Source of the DNA: Sambucus nigra
Taxonomy: Eukaryota > Streptophyta > Magnoliopsida > Dipsacales > Adoxaceae
Assembly: GCA_949130495.1 (NCBI GenBank)
Contig: OX422211.1
Coordinates: 536,593,372 to 536,657,371 of the forward strand
DNA length: 64,000 nucleotides
Direction: 5' to 3'
Below the pieces are notes generated by a model that worked only from the letters and a program-made list of their open reading frames with translations, was not told where the DNA came from and did not search any database. Shown here piece after piece: positions 1-10,294 of this stretch. The stretch's first letter is position 1. Every line of letters starts with the position of its first letter. The translations under genes were made by a program, and so were the position numbers.

Positions 1-697
1 CAAACACATCTCCATCACAAAAGCTTCACAAGAAACAAACACCATCTTCCCAATTTGAAACTATCGAAAGACCTAACCCCATCATCATCTTATCCTCAAG
101 GCCCCCAAACTTGCCCTGCTTGGATGATATGCTGAAGCCGCTCTATAGAACGATATTTACTAACCCGCCTGGAAAAAACCACTACACCCCCTTTATAGTG
201 CCAAACATGAAAAACTATCTTTGTCAAGTCTCCTCTGCTAAGATATTTGTCACTACCCTCTTTCAGAACCACTTCATATAATCTATAGAAACATGCCCAA
301 CCCGGCCAACAGATTTTGAAGGGCAGGTTGAGGATAGATAATTATCCCACAGAGAACCCAACTGCATGCGCGAGCCTTCACTCAAACCATCTATAGGAAA
401 AAAATACGGGGTACGGTGTGGCATAATTTCCTGCCATCCAACTTGACGCATGAGCTTCTAGGGGAAATAGAATGAGGTTTGCCGGAGGCCAACTAACCGA
501 AATTACCAGTATTTCCCTAGTTTTATAATGGGCTGCATCTCCCCCAACCACATCACCGACCATCGCAGACATCGAGCACCATGCTCCACGAACCAGTTTC
601 CCAGTTATCTACGGAGGGGCCAAAGCTGATGAAATAATGAGGGAAGAAATTTGTCACAGCTGCTCGCCAAATGGAATCTCTCAGCAAGTCACGTGAA
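1..697 (-). pseudogene. Decayed coding remnant, possibly plant-mobile-domain-like
   Basis: I do not firmly recognise this. The best minus-strand stretch, 451 down to 263, reads as about 62 residues without a stop and holds the words RQVGWQEIMPH, LWDNYL and DYMKWF. Their order and spacing loosely recall plant mobile domain (aminotransferase-like, PF10536) proteins found in many plant transposons. Upstream on the same strand (about 655-455) the frame continues with words such as FHQLWPLRR and CLRWSVMW but has three stops. Insertion of the LARD-1 element at 702 separates this stretch from the sequence that resumes at 10212. It could instead be the interior of the element whose LTR lies at 10295-13881, which has the same orientation. 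Confidence 0.3.
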
Positions 698-1558
698 CAA
701 CATGTAATACCCCATACTTATATGGATATTTAAATTACATAAATGGGTGTAATTTGGAAATTTGAGGAATTCCTGTGAAGAGAATTTTTTGGAATTTATG
801 AGTTGGATTATTTTAATTACATATCGCAGTTGGGTAAAGCGATGAAGGATAATATATTAATTATAAAACACGCGTAGTGAGATGCGTTGGGTTTAATTAA
901 TGAAGTTTATCTAAGTGACTCAGATGGAGATTTTGAGTGCACGGTTGGTTTTGGTATGGCCGAGATAGTTAGAATAGAGTATTCGAGGGCAGTGTTTAGG
1001 TTTCGGGGACTTTTGGACTAGTAGGGACTCGCAATTGAGTAAACGAGTCATTTTTGAATTTATAAGGGATAAAACCTTATTCTCTATTTTAAAAGGCATG
1101 ATAGAGTGAGAGAAAGGAAAGAAAGTAGATAGAAGAAAGAAGAGAAGAAAGGAAGGAATAGAGGAAGAAGAAAAGGGATTTTCGGTCCAAACTCCGTGGG
1201 ATTCGACTCGAGGTCGTTGGATTTTATCCACGAGGCAAGTGCTTACTTTCTTTATTCTTTTGAGCATAAATCTCATATTATAGCTGGTAGTGATAAACTA
1301 TAAAGATTTTTGGGTTGGGTTTTCTTGAATTGAAACGGGTTTTTTGGAAGTTTGAACGAGTAAAACTCGAATAATATTCGATTAGAGAAACTTAGAAATT
1401 TATTGAAATTAATTGTTGATTTTTGGTTCTAGGATGATTAGAACCCATTTCATATGATAATATATTGTTGTTTAAGGTTGGATGATAAGAGGATAGGAGA
1501 TAAAATCTTGGGGGTATGTTAATGGCCGAAACAGAGTCTCGGAGAAGAAGCTGACATG

Positions 1559-1620
1559 TTCGATCGATCGATCGATGGTCTGGGGTCGATCGATCGATGG
1601 TCTAGGGTCGATCGATCGAC
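1559..1620. repeat. CGAT-repeat palindromic patch in LTR
   Basis: Three blocks of CGATCGATCG are separated by GGTCTGGGGT-like spacers. The 3' LTR has a related but shorter version at about 7857-7902. Every block is self-complementary, so the patch can fold on either strand. Confidence 0.85.
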
Positions 1621-1980
1621 CCTATAGGAATTTTGATAATTTCGGCTTGTTTAGTTTAAATGGGATAAATTCCTAAATTAATTATTTCTAGCTTATTTAA
1701 TTGAGGAAATAAATATCCAATTAGGGGAATTCATACCAAGCCATTTAAGGTAATTTATTTGAACTAGGAAAGTGCAAAATGATGTGGCACTTAATGTATA
1801 GTTTTGAGGAAAAAAATTGTGGAGTTAAACATTTGGGGTTCCTAAAAATAGTGTGGGGACTTCTAAACTATTATTTGAGTGAGATGTATACCTTAGGTTT
1901 AGTTGAAATTAAAAATCCAAGACTTACTAATTTAGGGGTATACGGGACGAGTAACACTCGGGGTGGTATTTCGGCGGGCG

Positions 1981-1982
<2 letters not shown>

Positions 1983-2026
<44 letters not shown>
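1983..2026. repeat. (TA)n microsatellite
   Basis: An uninterrupted TA run of roughly 44 bases in the 5' LTR. The 3' LTR has only a short AT-rich stretch at the matching place (about 8258-8272), so the run expanded after the two LTRs separated. Confidence 0.95.
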
Positions 2027-2028
<2 letters not shown>

Positions 2029-2468
2029 GTGTGTCGAAAATATATTTATATACCGCCTATATGTTGGAGTAAATCTTAGGATGTGAGTAGGATGGAATTT
2101 AGGATAGGGGATAGAGATGATTGATCATCTATTTGGTGTCGGTCGACAAACATTATTATAGGTGATGCGATGCCTATGGAATTAAGATCAGTTAAAAGTA
2201 TTCTTATTTAGTTACTACGAACTAGTATATTCATGATTATTTATAAATCCTTAAAAGTGATTAAGGTGCGAGTTATATTTTAAGTAAAACAATACTTATG
2301 GGTTTAGTATTTTAAGTGTATGAGTGCTTATATACTATTACGAATGGGATCATTCGGGATTATTGGCTATCGCTAGAAGAGTTTGGCAATTATATCCATA
2401 TATATAGTGAGAAGTGATATAGATTATATATACGATGTTGGTACAATATAGATAATATGATACGAAAA

Positions 2469-2472
2469 TACA

Positions 2473-2510
<38 letters not shown>

Positions 2511-2522
2511 TGTGTGTGTGTG
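2469..2522. repeat. (CA)n-(TG)n inverted microsatellite
   Basis: A CA run passes through a central AGG into a TG run, giving a near-perfect hairpin arm pair. The equivalent place in the 3' LTR (about 8712-8735) has neither run. Confidence 0.95.
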
Positions 2523-3120
2523 ATTGGTATATTTGTATCTTAGAGGCTGGTTCCACAACCTTCCCGGGGAATAGGGTTGGACAACCAGATTATATATTTT
2601 TCTCTAATGCTATCCAGGGAGGTTGTGCGATGTGGCTGAATCTCCTGGCTTGAGGAGCAGGGATAGTATATCCCAAGGTCATAGCGTCCCGTATACGAGT
2701 GCGATTTGTGTATTCCACTTTCATGAGGAAATATGAACGCATCCACCGTTGTGTATATTTTTACCATAACCATGAGTAAGTCTGGCTTGGTACCTTGGTT
2801 GAGTGAGTAAACCCGGATTCGGATAGGCACTATGAGGTTGCATCCTCGAGTCATAGCTCGATGGGATGGTTATTATACTTATGATTGTAATAGGTATAAT
2901 TATACTTGTGTGTATTATATTATTTGTATATGAAGACGAGATATCATATAATTAAGACTTGAGTAAAGTGAAGAGAATGATAAGTTGATATTCCCCTTTC
3001 GGTAAATTTATATCCGGCTCTATATGAATATGAATCATACCTTTTAGTGAGCACTATATATATATATATATAAGAGTATTTATATATGCAGTATGTTTTG
3101 AGGGCCTAATGAATCTTGAC

Positions 3121-3240
3121 GATCAACATTTCCAGGTAGTAGTGTATCAGGGGGGTTCCTTGTTTAGATTTTGCTTCGCGCGACACCCCACGCACAAAAC
3201 GTAGCGTAGAGTTGGGAATGGGGAGAAGTTTAGTCCTTAG
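3121..3240 (+). repeat. Shared ~110-bp module, copy 1 (5' LTR)
   Basis: The core reads GTAGTGTATC, a G run, TTCCTTGTTT, TTTGCTTCGCG, then ACACCCCACGC and AAACGTAGCG. The same order of words recurs at 5494, 5991, 9338 and 62931. Here it sits in the U3/R part of the LTR. Function unknown. Confidence 0.75.
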
Positions 3241-5493
3241 TACTCGGGTTTATGAGGACTTTTAGAATATGGGTGAAACATATTATTTAGGCAGGGTAGC
3301 TTAACTAGGTTGTTTAATAAGTATGTGATAGGTGCGCACTATTAGAAGAGGGGTGAGGGGTATCTCATGTAAGTGCGATACCAACTTAAATATGAGAGAT
3401 TTCATATTTTAAAATATGGCTTTTAAGCACTTGCTAAATATTTTCAAAACTCAGGCTCTGACCTGTTTCTCTATTTTCCCCTCTCTTGCTATATGTATGT
3501 ATATATATATAGGTGTCTAGACACATGGACGCCCGGATGAGGATTCCTTCGGGTCAGACGTTTGTTGTAGTAGTTGTAGATTCATGCAGGTTTATTTTTA
3601 GACGCTTCTATTCTTACGATCTAGATACGAAGCATTATAGTAATATTAGGGCCGATAGCCCAATTATATTCATTTACTCTTTTACCGCCTTTTCGTGCGG
3701 CATTCGATTTGGTTGTATTATGTTAAACCAAGTTGAAGTTGGGAACGAGGGTCACAGTCGAGGTCACTCTCCTTGTGGCATTTGTCAAGGATTGCTACAA
3801 CGACTACTAAAGTATAGTAATCATGTTTATTTATGTACCACTATCGTCTAGAGAGTGGTGCTAAACTCGAATTACCCTGTAAAGTTAAGTTGGGGAAGAA
3901 GTTTGAAAGGGTCTTTGACAAGAACTATATGTTGAAGTTAAGTCGTGCGAAGTAAATGTAGCATTACTCAGTGGAAGTAGAAGGCTCAGAAGCTTTGGCT
4001 TAGAGAAGGGTATGGAAATAACCAAGTGTGAAAATTTGAGGAAAAATTTTCACTCGTGGGAGAAATATTGAAATGGTGGGAACCGTAGCCACCATGTTTA
4101 AGGGAACGAGATGTTTTGCTCATAGAGGGATCTTACGGATGGATATGACCGTTAGTTCCTTTGGTTTGTCAGAAATGGACGGAATGTAGTTCCTAAATTA
4201 TTCACATGAGGATTGGTCAGAGGCCAGCAGTGAATAAAGAGTTACATGGATAAGTGAACCTTGTATCGAAGTGAGGAAGGTACAACGAGGAGAGATTCCT
4301 TTACTGGAATGATAGGCTCACTTGTAAGTGTTGCTAAAGTTTAGGGAGATTTTACCCGCACTTCTTGTATATGTGAGGGCAATGTCGTACCTCTGATATA
4401 AAAATTATTAATTGCTTCCATGAGAGTGGAGCTGGAGGATTTAAAGAATTAAGTCCAAGAGTAAAGACTGAAATTATTTGTATTTGTGAGACCCCATAGG
4501 TGGAAATCCACCCGGGGAATTCATTGAAGCAGGGCAGATAATCCCGGTATTATGTTTCCTTTTGGTCGGAGGAGCTAAGGGAACTTTGAGGAGTATTTTC
4601 AGGATCGAGGCTATTAGTGTCCAAGATACTGATAATTTAATATGGTCCGGGTGGCCAAAGGTGGGGAATAGGGTGATGTGGAGTGTAGAACCACATGGTT
4701 AGTCCTTGCCTGGTAGGAGTTGAAGGACAAGAGTAGGGTGCCTAGATGGGGAATTGATTAGAGTAGTTCTTGGTTTGGTTAAGACGAGTGTACTACGTCT
4801 GGGAACCATATAGAGCAGTCAAGGAGACTGGTAGAGTTGTTGTTATGAGTTTCACCTCGGATGAAAGAGGTATATTTCGTGCGGCAAGATTAAGTCACAG
4901 TATTTTATTTATCCTAGATTCGTGTGTGATTAGAGTTTTTTGGCAGTATCGATAACATTATATAGTGTATGTCTATATGTTTTTAGCGGGGTTCTATTTT
5001 TCTTCATTCGTAGTGAAAAGCGGGTGTTAGTATTTTGAATTTATATCTGGTTTGTACTGCTTATTTTATGTGTGTTATACGAGTATGTTACTATTGTAAG
5101 TGTAATGTATTTGTGGATTATCGGAGCGATAACAGGATAATGATTACAAGACTATCTTATCCGCGGTTCCAGGGTGGAACGGGTTGTTGTTGCGATATCT
5201 AATATGGATATAGATTGACCTCGCCTTTATTATACGTTTAGATGGAACTTTGATGAGCATATGTTTCACTATCATGATTCGAGTGCGTGGCAACCTTATA
5301 TATATGATTTAAGGTATGCAGGATTTATTGTTAAGCTGTGAGTTCAGGCTTATTGATGTTTGCGCAAAGGACTTAGTGTTAGTACAAGAGCTTGGTGGTG
5401 TGGATCCTGGAAAGGAGTAAGAGTTCTGACCACAGATTTTTGGTAGATGGGATGGAATTATCCCTGTGGCATGTTTGAAGCTAACGAACCTCA

Positions 5494-5600
5494 ACGACCG
5501 ACAAAGTTAAGTAGTAGTGTATAGGAGGGGTTCCTTGTTTGGATTTTGCTTGCGAGACACTCCACACATGAACCTTAACAACGTCGGGAGTGGAGAAATA
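5494..5600 (+). repeat. Shared ~110-bp module, copy 2 (interior)
   Basis: It is preceded by CGACCGACAAA and carries the same TTCCTTGTTTGGATTTTGCTT core and the ACTCCACACATGAA tail. In the presumed stem, GGAG faces CTCC where the LTR copies have GGGG facing CCCC. Confidence 0.75.
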
Positions 5601-5990
5601 TTGTGAGATGCAAGGACATTGGTTTTGACGATAAGTTACATAGTGTGGAGAAAACACTATAAACTTAGAGTCATGTGATGATCGAAGGCTAATGGAAGTG
5701 GAAGCGTTGTGGAAAAGCACAGGAAATGTTTTTCTCACCGCAAGTACGTCGTTGAGGCAAGGTAAAGGAAGCCGGGTTGAGGATTATATCCAGGTCTTGA
5801 ATAGAGAGCAAATTCAGAGGAGATATGTTTTGGGCATAATGTTCGTAACACTTTTGCACAGAGTAGGCGCCCCGATTAGTTAGACTTTCCATTTTGAAAG
5901 ATGGGAGGACATAGTAGTATAAATACGTTAGGAGGTTAGCGAGGTAGGATTTACAACATCCTGATGGTGTGCCTTAGGCCATTATATATC

Positions 5991-6100
5991 GATGATCGAC
6001 AAACCGAGCAAGTAGTGTAACGAGAGGGTTCCTTGTCTGGATTTCTCTTTGCGAGACGTCGTATGCATGAAACAGAGAAAATGTCGAAAGTTGAGAGAGG
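5991..6100 (+). repeat. Shared ~110-bp module, copy 3 (interior)
   Basis: A more diverged copy about 500 bp downstream of the previous one, with GATCGACAAACCG before it and GGGTTCCTTGTCTGGATTTC as its core. The C-rich half has decayed to ACGTCGTATGC. Confidence 0.65.
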
Positions 6101-7013
6101 TCTTGGGCATTGGGGATATAGTTAGTATAGTACTCATTTTACGTGTGTAGGAAACACATCGATCTTAGGGTTATTAGGAAGTAAGGCCAGTGGGCATGTG
6201 GCGCTGTTTTAGGAAGATTGTAGTGAGTTAACCATGAGAAGATTGGTGGGTTAACTTTAAGAAAGATTGGGTTTATAGGAATAGGAAGAATGGAATCTCG
6301 AGTAATTCGGGGCACCAGGGGGAAAATAAAGTGAGGCCCATTTTTAGAGAGAGTGTTACGTGTCGGACGTGTAGATAGGCACGGGTTAAAAGGTGTATGG
6401 GCACCTTGGTAAGGTTATTTTTTATATTGTCTTAAATAGAAGGGACACAATATATAAAGATGAAGAGGGTGATTTGGGGAAATTATAAACGGAATTGGAA
6501 TGTGTTGGATGGAACGTCGTATGGAGTACGTAATGATCCAATTATATAGGTGAAACAAGGAGTAGCACGCTTGAGATGGAAAATTGACGGGAGTAGTCAA
6601 CAGCCATTATAGTTTCCTTTTTGAGGCAAATTCGAAGTCGTGAGGAAGGTGAATGGACGCCTAAAGTAGTAGCTTTCCAATGGGATCAATACGTCAGAGC
6701 TGTGATTAAAGGTTCATTTTCTTTATATGCGGTTATAGAAGCACTAGGTGCAATTTGTCGTTGTTCGAGTTAACTTTACGACCAAGGTAGTGTTCTAGCA
6801 TATAAAGATTTGGTTAAGCTTTTTGTTAAGCTAGTTAGTTACTAGTTCGTTAGAGTATAAGGCTCGAGATAGGTAGGTACCTTGAACGATTATATGGTAC
6901 AGTACCATTTGGGTTAGTACCTTTCGACTTGTGTGTGCAGGATGAAGTATGAGTAGTAATCCTAAGTTGGTAGTACCGGTCATATCCGAATTTTGGGGAT
7001 CAAATTCCGTTGT

Positions 7014-7026
7014 AAGTGGGGGAGTA
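7014..7026 (+). promoter_or_regulatory. Polypurine tract of LARD-1
   Basis: AAGTGGGGGAG lies 2 bases before the TGTAATACCCC start of the 3' LTR, where the plus-strand primer of an LTR element should be. Confidence 0.7.
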
Positions 7027-7383
7027 TGTAATACCCCGCACTTTTTTGGAAATTTAAATTACATAAATGGGTGTTATTTGGAAATTTGAGGAATTTATTA
7101 GTTGGATTATTTTAATTACATGTTGTAGTTGAGTAAAGCGACGAAGGATAATATATTAATTGGAAAATACGCTTAGTGAGATGCGTTGGGTTTAATTAAT
7201 GAATTTTATTTAAGTGACTCGAATGGAGATTTTGAGTTCACGGTTGGTGTCGGTATGGCCGAGATAGTCAGAATAGAGTATCCAAGGGAAGTGTTTAGGT
7301 TCCGGAGACTTTTTGACTAGTAGGGACTCGCAATTGAGTAAAAGAGTCATTTTTGGGTTAATAATGGATAAACCCTTATTCTC

Positions 7384-7394
7384 TCTTATAAAAG
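7384..7394 (+). promoter_or_regulatory. TATA-like site in 3' LTR
   Basis: CTTATAAAAGG is followed by a purine-rich GAGAGTGAG leader, as expected at a U3/R boundary. The 5' LTR has lost it (TTTTAAAAGG). Confidence 0.5.
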
Positions 7395-9337
7395 GAACGA
7401 GAGAGTGAGATAAAGGAAAGAAAAGAGATAAAAGAAATAAGATAAGAAAGGAAGGAAGAGAGGAAGAAGAAAAGGGATTTTCGGGCCAAACTCCGCGGGA
7501 TTCGACTCGAGGTCATTGGATTTTATCCACGAGGCAAGTGTTTACTTGCTTTAGTCTTTTGAGCATAAATCTCATATTATAGTTGGTAGTGATAAACTAT
7601 AAAGATTTTTGGGTTGGGTTTTCTTGAATCGAAATGGGTTTTTCGGAAGTTTGAACGAGTAAAACCCGAATAATATTCGATTAGAGAAACTTAGAAATTT
7701 ATTGAAATTGATTGTTGATTTTTGGTTCTAGGATGATTAGAACCCATTTCATATGAGAATATATTGTTGGTTAAGGTTGGATGATGAGAGCAGAGGATAT
7801 AAAAGCTCGGGGGTATGTTAATGGCCGAAACAGAGTCTCGGAGAAGAAGCTGACCTGTTCGATCGATCAATTAATGGCCAGGGTTCGATCGATCGACCGA
7901 ACAAGAATTTTGACAATTTCAGCTTGTTTAGTTTAAATTGGATAAATTCCTAAATTAATTGTTTTTATTTTATTTATTTGAGGAAATAAATATCCGACTA
8001 GGGGAATTCATACCTAAGCATTTAAGGGAATTTATTTGGACTAGGAAGGTGCAAAATGGTGTGGCACTTAATGTATAGTTTTGAGGAAAAGCAATCATGG
8101 AGTTAAACATCTGGGTTCCTAAAAATAGTGTTGGGACTTATAAATTATTATTTTAGTGAGATGTATACCTTGGGTTTAGTTAAAAGTAAAAATCCAGGAC
8201 TTACTAATTTAGGGGTGTTCGGGACGAGTAACACTCAAGGTGGTATTTTGGCGGGAGATTATATAAATATTATGCAAGTCGAAAATATATTTATATACCG
8301 CCTATATGTTAGAATAAATACTAGGATGTGAGTCGGATGGAATTAAGGATAGGGGCTAGAGATGCTTGAGCAGCTATCCGATGTCGGTCGAGGACCATTA
8401 TTATAGGTGATGCGATGCCTATGGAATTAAGATAAGTTGATAGTATACTTATTTAGTTAGTACGAATTGGTATATTCAGGATTATATATAAATCCTTAAA
8501 AGTGATTAAAGTGAGAGTTATATTTTAAGTAAGAGAATACTTATGCGTTTAGTATTTTAAGTGTATGAGTGCTTATATACTATTACGAATGGGAATATTT
8601 TGGATTATTGGCTGTCGCTATGAGAGTTTGGAAATTATGGCCATATATATGTTAAGAAGTGATATATATTATATATACGATGTTGTTACAGTATAGATAA
8701 TATGATACGAAAATAAATAGATATATATGTGCGATTGGTATATTTGTATCTTAGAGGCTGGTTCCACAAGCTTCCCAGGGCGTAGGGTTGGGCAACCAGA
8801 TTATATATTTTTCTCTAGTGTTATCCAGGGAGGTTGCACGATGTGGGTGAATCCACTAGCTTGAGGATCAGGGATAGTACATCCCCAGGTCATAGCGTCC
8901 CGTATACGAGTGCGATTTGTGTATTCCACTTTCAGGAGGGAATATGACCGACTCCACCGTTGTGTATATTTTTACCATACCTTGAGTGAGTCTAGCTTGG
9001 TACCGTGGTTTAATGAGTAAACCCAGATTCGGATAGGAACTATGAGGTTGTATCCTCGAGTCATATCTCGGTGGGATGGTTATTATACCTATGATTGTAA
9101 TAAGTATAATTATACTTGTTGTGTGTAGTATATTGTTTGCATATGAAGACGAGATATCATATAATTGAGACTTGAGTAAAGTGAATAGAATGATAAGCTG
9201 ATATTCCCCTTTCGCTAGATTTATATCCTTATCTATATGAATATAAATCATACGTTTTAGTGAGCACTATATATATATATATATATATAAGATTTTTTAT
9301 ATATGCGGTATGTGCTGAGGGCCTAATGAATCTTGAT

Positions 9338-9455
9338 GATCAACATTTCCAGTTAGTAGTGTATCGGGGGGTTCCTTGTTTGGATTTCGCTTCGCGCGAC
9401 ACCCCACCCACGAAACGTAGCGCAATGTATGGAATAGGGAGAAGTTTAGTCCTTA
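9338..9455 (+). repeat. Shared ~110-bp module, copy 4 (3' LTR)
   Basis: The LTR partner of the copy at 3121. It has GTATCGGGGGGTTCCTTG, then GCTTCGCGCGACACCCCAC. Confidence 0.75.
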
Positions 9456-9714
9456 GTACTCTGGTTTATGAGTAATTTTAGAAGATGGGTGAAACATATT
9501 AGTTAGGCAAGGTAGCTTAACTAGGTTGTGTAAAAAGTATGCGATAGGTGCAGACTATTAGAAGAGGGGTGAGGGGTATGTCATGTTAGTACGATACCAA
9601 CTTAAATATGAGAGATTTCATATTTTAAAATATGGCTTCTAAGAACTTGCTAAATATTTTTCAAAACTCGGGCTCTGGCCTGTTTCTCTATTTTCCCCTC
9701 TTTTGCTATATGTG

Positions 9715-9715
<1 letters not shown>

Positions 9716-9753
<38 letters not shown>
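9716..9753. repeat. (AT)n microsatellite
   Basis: About 38 bases of AT repeat just before AGGTGTTCAGACACAGG. The 5' LTR has a shorter run there (about 3493-3513). Confidence 0.95.
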
Positions 9754-9755
<2 letters not shown>

Positions 9756-10294
9756 TGTTCAGACACAGGGACACCTAGATGATCATTCCTTCGGGTAAGA
9801 AGTTTGCTGCAACAACCGTGGATGCATGCAGGTTTATTTTTAAACGCTTCTATTCTTGTGATCTAGACAGGAAGCCTTCTAGTAATATTCGGGCCGATAG
9901 CCCAACTGTATTCATTTACTCTTTTACCGCCTTTTCGTGCGACATTCTATTTGGTTGTATTATGTTAAACCGTGTGTTCGATTATTTTATTTCTTTTCAG
10001 TTTTTGGTATATATAAACCGTGTGAATATTTTACTTGATGGCTTGGTTAAAAAGATTAGTTAATATAAAATTTTGATGCCATCCTAATAGGTTATTAGTA
10101 ATTAAATTGGTTTTTGACAGTGATGCTAAGAATGAACCAGATGAGACTCCTGTTTTAATTTGGTATAGGATTGATCACCTAGTATTTTATTAGGTGGGGT
10201 GTCCCACAACATAATCGGGCTTCCTCTCAAAAAATCAGAACGGCCTTCCCGCCAAGAATCTAGACCGTTCAGGGTCTCTTAAAGTATCACCGTA

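Larger units (their letters stand above)
703..3729 (+). repeat. 5' LTR of LARD-1 (3' end deleted)
   Basis: It aligns by eye with 7027-9971 from the TGTAATACCCC start. It stops matching at about 3729, so the last 235 bp or so of the LTR, the PBS and the first part of the leader are missing. The TATA-like site seen in the other LTR has become TTTTAAAAGG near 1090. It carries a GATC-rich palindromic patch, a long TA run and a CA/TG inverted microsatellite that are absent or shorter in the 3' LTR. Short open stretches inside it, such as one ending in an Ile-Tyr run, are products of microsatellite translation. Confidence 0.8.
3730..7026 (+). other. Interior of LARD-1, no coding capacity seen
   Basis: I see no gag, protease, RT, RNase H or integrase motif on either strand; the longest open stretches are under about 120 codons and unrecognisable. 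The first stretch (from 3735) matches the leader of the right-end relative (from about 60980), and scattered words match in the same order to the end: AGTGTGAAAATTTGAGG near 4028 against a similar word near 61240, a GTATCGAAG...GGTA pair near 4265 and 61480, and the shared module near 5494 and 62931. Colinearity with equal length argues against random decay. The last 40 bases resemble the chromovirus 3' end before the PPT. Confidence 0.6.
703..10206 (+). mobile_element. LARD-1: non-autonomous LTR retrotransposon with TSD
   Basis: Two long direct repeats (703-3729 and 7027-10206) enclose a 3.3-kb interior with no recognisable gag, protease, RT or integrase. The 5-bp sequence CAACA occurs at 698-702 and again at 10207-10211, so this is one insertion with its target-site duplication. 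The LTR starts TGTAATACCCC and ends TGTCCCA. The interior ends in a purine tract preceded by a degenerate block resembling the conserved 3' end of chromovirus-type Ty3/gypsy elements. The related copy at the right end of the window has a tRNA-Met-type PBS. Long LTRs with a conserved non-coding interior fit the LARD class; a decayed internal-deletion derivative is the alternative. Confidence 0.8.
7027..10206 (+). repeat. 3' LTR of LARD-1 (complete)
   Basis: This 3.18-kb LTR runs from TGTAATACCCC to TGTCCCA and is followed directly by the TSD CAACA. A TATA-like TTATAAAAGG lies near 7388. The last 240 bp match the LTR end of the right-hand relative (about 60610-60718), including AACGACAGTGATGCTGAGAATGAACC-type words and the closing GGGGTGTC. 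The shared module is at 9338-9455 and an AT run at 9716-9753. Confidence 0.8.

Noticed and set aside
1779..2072. 97-codon frame ending in Ile-Tyr repeats
   Set aside because: Its tail is translation of the TA microsatellite, and the 3' LTR copy does not keep the frame.
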